Source: JAWQFO01 sp033436665 (GTDB lineage Bacteria > Pseudomonadota > Alphaproteobacteria > Rhodobacterales > Rhodobacteraceae). From it: a stretch of 64,000 nt of DNA. Location of the stretch: the NCBI RefSeq assembly GCF_033436665.1, contig NZ_JAWQFO010000005.1:186001-250000 (forward strand), written 5' to 3'. Below are positions 60,432 to 64,000 of the stretch, in pieces. The translations under genes and the position numbers were made by a program. Under the pieces are notes generated by a model that made no database searches, was not told the DNA's origin, and worked only from the letters and a program-made list of their open reading frames with translations. Every line of letters begins with the position of its first letter. The stretch's first letter is position 1.

Positions 60432-61342
60432 CACTGGCCGTCCATGCTGAGCGAGTAGATTTCGGACGGCTCGAGCAGCAGGTCGAGCGCGAGATTGCCG
60501 CAGACCAGCAGGACCATGCTGGCCAGCAGAACACGCAGCTGCTCGGCCTTCATCTTCAGCCCGATGGTGGTCCCGAACTGCGCGCCTATGACGCCGCCGA
60601 CCAGCAACAGAAGCGCCAGGACGATGTCTACGGTGTAGTTGGTGGTGGCATGCAGCATCGTCGTGAAGGCTGTCACGAAGATGATCTGGAAGAGCGACGT
60701 CCCGACGACGACCTTCGTGGGCATGCCCAGAAGGTAGATCATCGCAGGCACCATGATAAAGCCGCCCCCGACGCCCATGATCGCCGCCAGCACCCCGACC
60801 AGCATGCCGACGAGAAGCGGCGGGATCACCGAGATGTAGAGACCCGACACGCGAAAACGCATCTTGAAGGGCAACCCGTGAATCCAGTTGTGCTTCTTGC
60901 GCGCCGGAGGTTTGCCGCTGCGGGTCTTGCGGATCGCGTTGATCGACTCGATGAACATCAGCCCGCCGATGACCCCGAGAAAGACCACGTAGCAGAGCTT
61001 GACCAGCAGATCGACCTGGCCCAGTGACTTGAGATGGTTGAAGACGATGATCCCAAGGCCCGATCCGATCAGACCTCCGATCAGCAGAACCACGCCCATC
61101 GGTATGTCCACGGTCTTGCGCTTGAGATGGGCAAGCAGCGCCGAGAAGGAGGAGGCGACGATCTGGTTGGTCGAGGTCGCGACCGCGACCGCCGGCGGAA
61201 TGCCGGCGAAGAACAGCAGGGGCGTGATCAGGAAGCCGCCACCGACACCGAACATGCCCGAGAGCACCCCGACCAGCCCGCCGAGCCCGAGGATCAGGAA
61301 GGCGTTGACCGAGACTTCGGCAATCGGGAGGTAGATCTGCAT
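60431..61342 (-). CDS. TSUP (TauE/SafE) family permease paired with TIGR02186
   Basis: A 303-residue inner membrane protein with the TSUP twin motifs GLGGLVGVLSGMFGVGGGFLITP and MLVGVLAAIMGVGGGFIMVP, about eight helices and a polar loop (RKTRSGKPPARKKHN) between halves. It may carry sulfite or another small anion. Its stop overlaps the TIGR02186 start. Coupling of this pair is conserved in the group as far as I remember, so the two may act as one unit. The substrate is unknown. Confidence 0.85.
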   Translation of the reverse strand: MQIYLPIAEVSVNAFLILGLGGLVGVLSGMFGVGGGFLITPLLFFAGIPPAVAVATSTNQIVASSFSALLAHLKRKTVDIPMGVVLLIGGLIGSGLGIIVFNHLKSLGQVDLLVKLCYVVFLGVIGGLMFIESINAIRKTRSGKPPARKKHNWIHGLPFKMRFRVSGLYISVIPPLLVGMLVGVLAAIMGVGGGFIMVPAMIYLLGMPTKVVVGTSLFQIIFVTAFTTMLHATTNYTVDIVLALLLLVGGVIGAQFGTTIGLKMKAEQLRVLLASMVLLVCGNLALDLLLEPSEIYSLSMDGQ

Positions 61343-61435
61343 GTCTAGTGTTAGACCCGTCCCCGCTGCAAAATCAACGTGGTCTGCTGCCCTGCAGCGA
61401 ACAGGACCGCAGAAATTCCGGAACTGGCCTTATCC

Positions 61436-62410
61436 CTAGCGTTCCTTCACGTAGGGTTCGCCGCCGGCGCGTGGCGGGATCGCCTTGCCGACGAAGCCTG
61501 CGAGGATAATGACGGTCAGGATGTAGGGCAGGGCGTCGAGAAGCTGGACCTGCACCTTGAACCCGAGCGCGCCCTCGATGATGTCCGGTCGCAGGGCGAT
61601 TGCCTGCAGGTAACCGAACAGCAGCGTCGCCCAGAGCGCGTGCCAGGGGCGCCACTTGGCAAAGATCAGCGCCGCAAGCGCGATGAACCCGCGCCCGGCG
61701 GTCATGTCCTTGACGAAACCCGCCTGCAGCCCGGTGGCGAGGTAGGCACCCGCGATGCCGCACAGCATCCCGCAGATCGCAACGGCGGCAAAGCGCAGCC
61801 CCACCACCGAGACGCCTGCGGTGTCGACGGCCGCCGGATTCTCGCCGACAGCGCGCAGGCGCAGGCCGAACCGGGTGCGGAACAGCAGCCACCAGGTCGC
61901 CGGGACGCAGAGGAAGGCGAGATAGACGAGGATCGAGTGGCCGGAGATCAGTTCGTGATAGATCGGGCCGATCAGCGGCACGTCGCGCAGCGCGTCCGCG
62001 AAGGGCAGGGTGATCGGCTCGAACCGCCCGCCACCGACCAGCGACGGCGTCCGTCCGCCCTGGCTGAACCAGTCCTGTGCCACGAGCACGGTCAGTCCCG
62101 CGGCGAGGAAGTTGATCGCCACGCCCGAGATCAGCTGGTTGCCGCGGAAGGTGATCGAGGCGACGCCGTGCAGACCGGCCAGCAGCATCGATGCCGCGAT
62201 CCCGGCCAGAAGGCCAAGCCAGACCGAGCCGGTGATCGCGGCAACCGCGGCCGAGAAGAAGGCCGCGGCCAGCATCTTGCCTTCGAGGCCGATGTCGAAG
62301 ATGCCGGCGCGCTCGCTGAAAAGACCCGCCAGGCAGGCCAGCAGCAGCGGCGTGGCAAGCCGGACGGTGCTGTCGAGAACGGAGAGGTCGACGAGGGCAA
62401 GGAGGTCCAT
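61436..62410 (-). CDS. Nucleoside-type ABC transporter permease (BMP family system), second
   Basis: A 324-residue permease of the BPD_transp_2 (ABC-2/sugar) type used by BMP-family nucleoside importers. It has about eight helices and the family blocks LFSERAGIFDIGLEGKML, NPAAVDTAGVSVVGLRF and AGAYLATGLQAGFVKDMTAGRGFIALAALIFAKW. Likely imports purine nucleosides with the neighbouring permease and ATPase; deoD in the window supports this idea. It shares one base with the upstream permease gene. Confidence 0.85.
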   Translation of the reverse strand: MDLLALVDLSVLDSTVRLATPLLLACLAGLFSERAGIFDIGLEGKMLAAAFFSAAVAAITGSVWLGLLAGIAASMLLAGLHGVASITFRGNQLISGVAINFLAAGLTVLVAQDWFSQGGRTPSLVGGGRFEPITLPFADALRDVPLIGPIYHELISGHSILVYLAFLCVPATWWLLFRTRFGLRLRAVGENPAAVDTAGVSVVGLRFAAVAICGMLCGIAGAYLATGLQAGFVKDMTAGRGFIALAALIFAKWRPWHALWATLLFGYLQAIALRPDIIEGALGFKVQVQLLDALPYILTVIILAGFVGKAIPPRAGGEPYVKER

Positions 62411-63504
62411 CAGGCTTTCCTCCGGCGCCGGGCGAGGAAGTAGCTTTCAAGCGGCATCCGCACCATGTTGTCGAGCGCCCCGGTGAACAGGATCACCAGC
62501 GCCTGGATGACCACGATCAACTCGCGCGGGATCGTCGTCCAGAGCGCCAGTTCCGCGCCGCCCTGGTAGAGAAAACCGAAGAGGATCGCGGCGAGAAAGA
62601 CGCCCAGCGGGTGACTGCGGCCCATCAGCGCCACGGCAATGCCGATGAAGCCTGCACCTTCGGTCGAGTTGAGCACCAGCCGCTCGGCCTCGCCCATGAC
62701 GTTGTTGATCGCCATCATGCCGGCCAGGGCACCCGAGATCAGCATCGAGACCATGATGATGCGCACCGGCGAGATACCGGCGTAGCGGGCCGCGCTTTCC
62801 GACTTGCCGTAGGCCCGGATCTCGTAGCCGAGCTTGGTCCGCCAGATCAGCAGCCATAGGAACACGCAGGCGGCGACGGCCACGAAAAGCGAGACATTCG
62901 CCGGCGCGCCCTTGAACATCTCGAGCCCGAAGGTGCCCATCAGGTCCTGCAGGGTCGGAAGCTTGGTTGCTTCGGGGAAACGTGCGGTGGCCGGGTCCAT
63001 GCTGCCCGCGGGGCGCAGCATGTTGACCAGCATGTAGTTCAGGAAGGCCGCGGCGATGAAGTTGAACATGATCGTCGTGATGACGATATGGCTGCCGCGC
63101 TTGGCTTGAAGATAGGCCGGGATCGCCGCCCAGGCCGCCCCGAAAAGCGCTGCCATGACCGTCGCCCCTACCAGAGCGATGGTCCAGTGCGGCCAGGGGA
63201 TGAAGAGACAGGCGAGCGCAACGCCGAGCCCGCCCAGCATCGCCTGCCCTTCGCCGCCGATGTTGAACATGCGCGCGTGAAAGGCGATGGCCACGGCGAG
63301 GCCGGTGAACATGAAGTTGGTCGCGTAGTAGAGCGTGTAGCCCCAGCCGTAGCTGGACCCGAGCGCTCCGGACACCATGAGATTCACCGCCGCGATCGGG
63401 TCCTCACCGATGGCGAGGATCACGAGGGCCGACAGGATCGCTGCAAGGAACAACGAGATCAGCGGAACAAGGACCACCTCGGCCCATCTCGGCATCACGT
63501 CCAT
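62410..63504 (-). CDS. Nucleoside-type ABC transporter permease (BMP family system), first
   Basis: A 364-residue permease with about nine helices. Family features include FNIGGEGQAMLGGLGVALAC, the SHIVITTIMFNFIAAAFLNY region, the RAYGKSESAARYAGI segment and GFIGIAVALMGRSHPLGVF. It pairs with the permease gene downstream and with the ATPase gene upstream, the usual ATPase, permease, permease order of BMP nucleoside systems. Substrate is inferred from family. Confidence 0.85.
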   Translation of the reverse strand: MDVMPRWAEVVLVPLISLFLAAILSALVILAIGEDPIAAVNLMVSGALGSSYGWGYTLYYATNFMFTGLAVAIAFHARMFNIGGEGQAMLGGLGVALACLFIPWPHWTIALVGATVMAALFGAAWAAIPAYLQAKRGSHIVITTIMFNFIAAAFLNYMLVNMLRPAGSMDPATARFPEATKLPTLQDLMGTFGLEMFKGAPANVSLFVAVAACVFLWLLIWRTKLGYEIRAYGKSESAARYAGISPVRIIMVSMLISGALAGMMAINNVMGEAERLVLNSTEGAGFIGIAVALMGRSHPLGVFLAAILFGFLYQGGAELALWTTIPRELIVVIQALVILFTGALDNMVRMPLESYFLARRRRKA

Positions 63505-63505
63505 G

Positions 63506-64000
63506 TCAGGCCTCCACCCCGGCCATCAGCAGGCCGAGTTCCTTCTCGTCGGTCTCGGACGAAAGCCGTTCGCCCATGATCACGCCGTCGAACATGACCG
63601 CCACGCGGTCCGACAGGCTCAGGATCTCGTCGAGTTCGACCGAGACCAGCAGGATTGCCTTGCCCTCGTCGCGCAGGGCCACGATCTGCTGGTGGATGAA
63701 TTCGATGGCGCCGATGTCGACGCCGCGGGTCGGCTGGCCGACCAGCAGCAGGTCGGGGTTGCGTTCGATCTCGCGGGCCAACACGATCTTCTGCTGGTTG
63801 CCCCCCGAAAAGTTCTTGGCTGCCAGTGCCGGGTCCGGCGGGCGCACGTCGAAACGCTTCATCTTCTCCTCGGTCTCGGACCGGATCACGGCATTATTCA
63901 TCAGCACGCCGGACTGGTAGGCCGGGTCGAGGTGGTAGCCGAAGGCGGTGTTTTCCCAGGCCGCGAAGTCCATGATCAGGCCTTCGCGCTGGCGATCCTC
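63506..64000 (-). CDS. Nucleoside-type ABC transporter ATPase, N-terminus outside the window
   Basis: The last 164 residues of a two-domain ATP-binding protein are seen; the gene continues beyond base 64000. The visible part is the second ATPase domain: signature-type FSGGNQQKIVLAREIERNP, Walker B LLLVGQPTRGVDIGAIEFI, and the switch region LLVSVELDEILSLSDRVAVM. The replacement of the usual DEP by GQP/GVD is typical of the second domain in MglA/YufO-type proteins. It energises import through the two permeases downstream. Confidence 0.88.
   Translation of the reverse strand, partial: EDRQREGLIMDFAAWENTAFGYHLDPAYQSGVLMNNAVIRSETEEKMKRFDVRPPDPALAAKNFSGGNQQKIVLAREIERNPDLLLVGQPTRGVDIGAIEFIHQQIVALRDEGKAILLVSVELDEILSLSDRVAVMFDGVIMGERLSSETDEKELGLLMAGVEA

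Overview
The window looks like chromosomal DNA of a high-GC alphaproteobacterium of the Rhodobacterales (Roseobacter/Rhodobacter group). This rests on the gene sets and orders that I recognise: taurine genes tpa and tauABC with a MocR regulator; argH, small lipoproteins, DUF2834, lysA, the TIGR02302 protein, an MJ0042 zinc ribbon and ftsEX; mdh and sucCDAB-lpd; sdhCDAB; and the ethylmalonyl-CoA pathway genes mcl2, mch, ecm and ccr. I saw no tRNA, rRNA, CRISPR array, insertion sequence or prophage. Almost all DNA is coding, and long antisense ORFs are a by-product of the GC content.

Layout. 1-11.4 kb: sulfur and taurine region. A TauR-like MocR regulator runs off the left edge; then come a TAXI-TRAP protein, a PepSY membrane protein with a small secreted partner, taurine-pyruvate aminotransferase, a taurine ABC transporter with a RidA-like gene inside it, a periplasmic DsrE protein and a rhodanese. 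11.6-23 kb: TlpA thioredoxin, argH, lysA, a large TIGR02302 protein, ftsE, ftsX and a plsC-type acyltransferase. 23-36 kb (minus strand): mdh, then sucC, two sulfotransferases, sucD, a DUF805 protein, sucA, sucB, a small protein, two MAPEG proteins and lpd. 36-47 kb: a TSUP permease, mcl2, NnrU, DUF1737, mch and a DUF1194 protein, then sdhC, sdhD, sdhA, three envelope lipoproteins with an FkbM methyltransferase, and sdhB. 47-55.5 kb: small proteins, DUF1989, a CAP-RTX exoprotein, deoD, ecm, a PlsB-like acyltransferase and ccr. 55.7-64 kb: a luxR/luxI quorum-sensing pair, a RecD-like helicase, an SDR, a TSUP/TIGR02186 pair and a nucleoside (BMP-type) ABC transporter that runs off the right edge.

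How it works together. The core is acetyl-CoA handling: the TCA enzymes from 2-oxoglutarate to oxaloacetate lie beside four enzymes of the ethylmalonyl-CoA pathway. The most interesting regulatory signal is a pair of GTGATCAC palindromes separated by exactly 13 bases. It occurs upstream of both sucC (35084-35112) and sdhC (41389-41417) at similar distances from the start codons, which suggests one regulator for two TCA operons. Both operons carry interposed envelope or cell-surface genes (sulfotransferases, MAPEG proteins, paralogous lipoproteins, FkbM). A 20-bp inverted repeat before luxI is a candidate lux box. I do not see a clearly undescribed multi-gene system; the novel points are regulatory and organisational.
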